Origin: Bordetella parapertussis
GTDB lineage: Bacteria > Pseudomonadota > Gammaproteobacteria > Burkholderiales > Burkholderiaceae
NCBI GenBank assembly: GCA_945901665.1
Contig: CAMDLJ010000155.1
Coordinates: 1-6,398 of the forward strand
Direction of reading: 5' to 3'
Length of the DNA: 6,398 nt
This document shows positions 6,303-6,398 of the stretch, piece after piece; positions within the stretch are counted from its first letter, which is position 1, and each line of letters begins with the position of its first letter. A program made the translations under genes and the position numbers. Under the pieces are notes generated by a model. That model worked only from the letters and a program-made list of their open reading frames with translations, was not told the DNA's origin and did no database searches.

Positions 6303-6398
6303 TTACTTCTTTTCGCCAGAAGGTGCAGCAGGAGCGGCTGCGGGTGCAGCGGCGGCATCAGCAGCAGGTGCGGGGGCAGATGCGTCAGCAGCCGGTGC
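6303..6398 (-). CDS. Ala/Pro-rich C-terminal tail of an unidentified protein (partial)
   Basis: An open frame enters from the right edge on the minus strand and ends at TAA (6303-6305), 16 nt before the shared terminator. The 31 visible residues are almost all Ala and Pro with a few Asp and Ser, and end in the charged PSGEKK. The APAAD motif occurs twice, nine residues apart. The stop codon next to a correctly placed terminator, and the low-complexity but clean frame, support a real gene. Such tails occur on many unrelated small envelope or cytoplasmic proteins of Burkholderiales, so no function can be assigned from this part. Confidence 0.65.
   Translation of the reverse strand, partial: APAADASAPAPAADAAAAPAAAPAAPSGEKK
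6357..6398 (-). repeat. Imperfect 15-bp direct repeat inside the Ala/Pro-rich tail
   Basis: Two copies (6357-6371 and 6384-6398) match at 13 of 15 positions and encode APAAD twice, 27 bp apart. It is in frame, and copy number could vary without disrupting the protein. It probably reflects low-complexity coding sequence rather than a separate element. Confidence 0.4.

Overview
The window looks like ordinary chromosomal DNA of a betaproteobacterium, most likely the family Comamonadaceae (a Limnohabitans/Rhodoferax-like relative). That placement is my inference from the style of the ParE, DapA and BamC proteins, the moderately high G+C and the dapA-bamC linkage; no search was run. There is no IS element, prophage, CRISPR array, rRNA or tRNA that I can see.

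Layout. On the minus strand, from right to left, lies parE (192-2159, topoisomerase IV subunit B). After a 133-nt gap it is followed on the same strand by the first 19 codons of a SpoVT/AbrB-type small DNA-binding protein or antitoxin (1-58), which has its own strong Shine-Dalgarno and a candidate promoter with a small palindrome. Divergent from parE across a 73-nt gap is a plus-strand group: a 12-helix MFS permease (2233-3453), a 42-residue predicted membrane miniprotein that overlaps the permease stop codon (3450-3578), and a class I SAM-dependent methyltransferase (3589-4185). Next come dapA (4213-5097, lysine/diaminopimelate pathway) and bamC (5094-6221, lipoprotein of the outer-membrane BAM machine), joined by a 4-nt ATGA overlap. 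A near-symmetrical terminator (6255-6286) separates bamC from a converging minus-strand gene, of which only an Ala/Pro-rich C-terminal tail (6303-6398) is in the window.

How the genes work together. dapA and bamC are a conserved pair also seen in E. coli (dapA-nlpB), which puts an envelope precursor enzyme and an outer-membrane assembly factor on one transcript. The permease, miniprotein and methyltransferase are packed closely enough to be one operon, but no shared substrate can be read from the sequence. parE is separate housekeeping.

No clearly new biological system is visible. The items most worth a second look are small: the overlapping 42-codon ORF; the AbrB-type gene directly after parE; the -10-like boxes placed 7-8 nt before both divergent start codons, which suggest leaderless mRNAs; a 7-bp inverted repeat enclosing the dapA start region; and substitutions in the DapA lysine-binding site and the ParE QTK loop.
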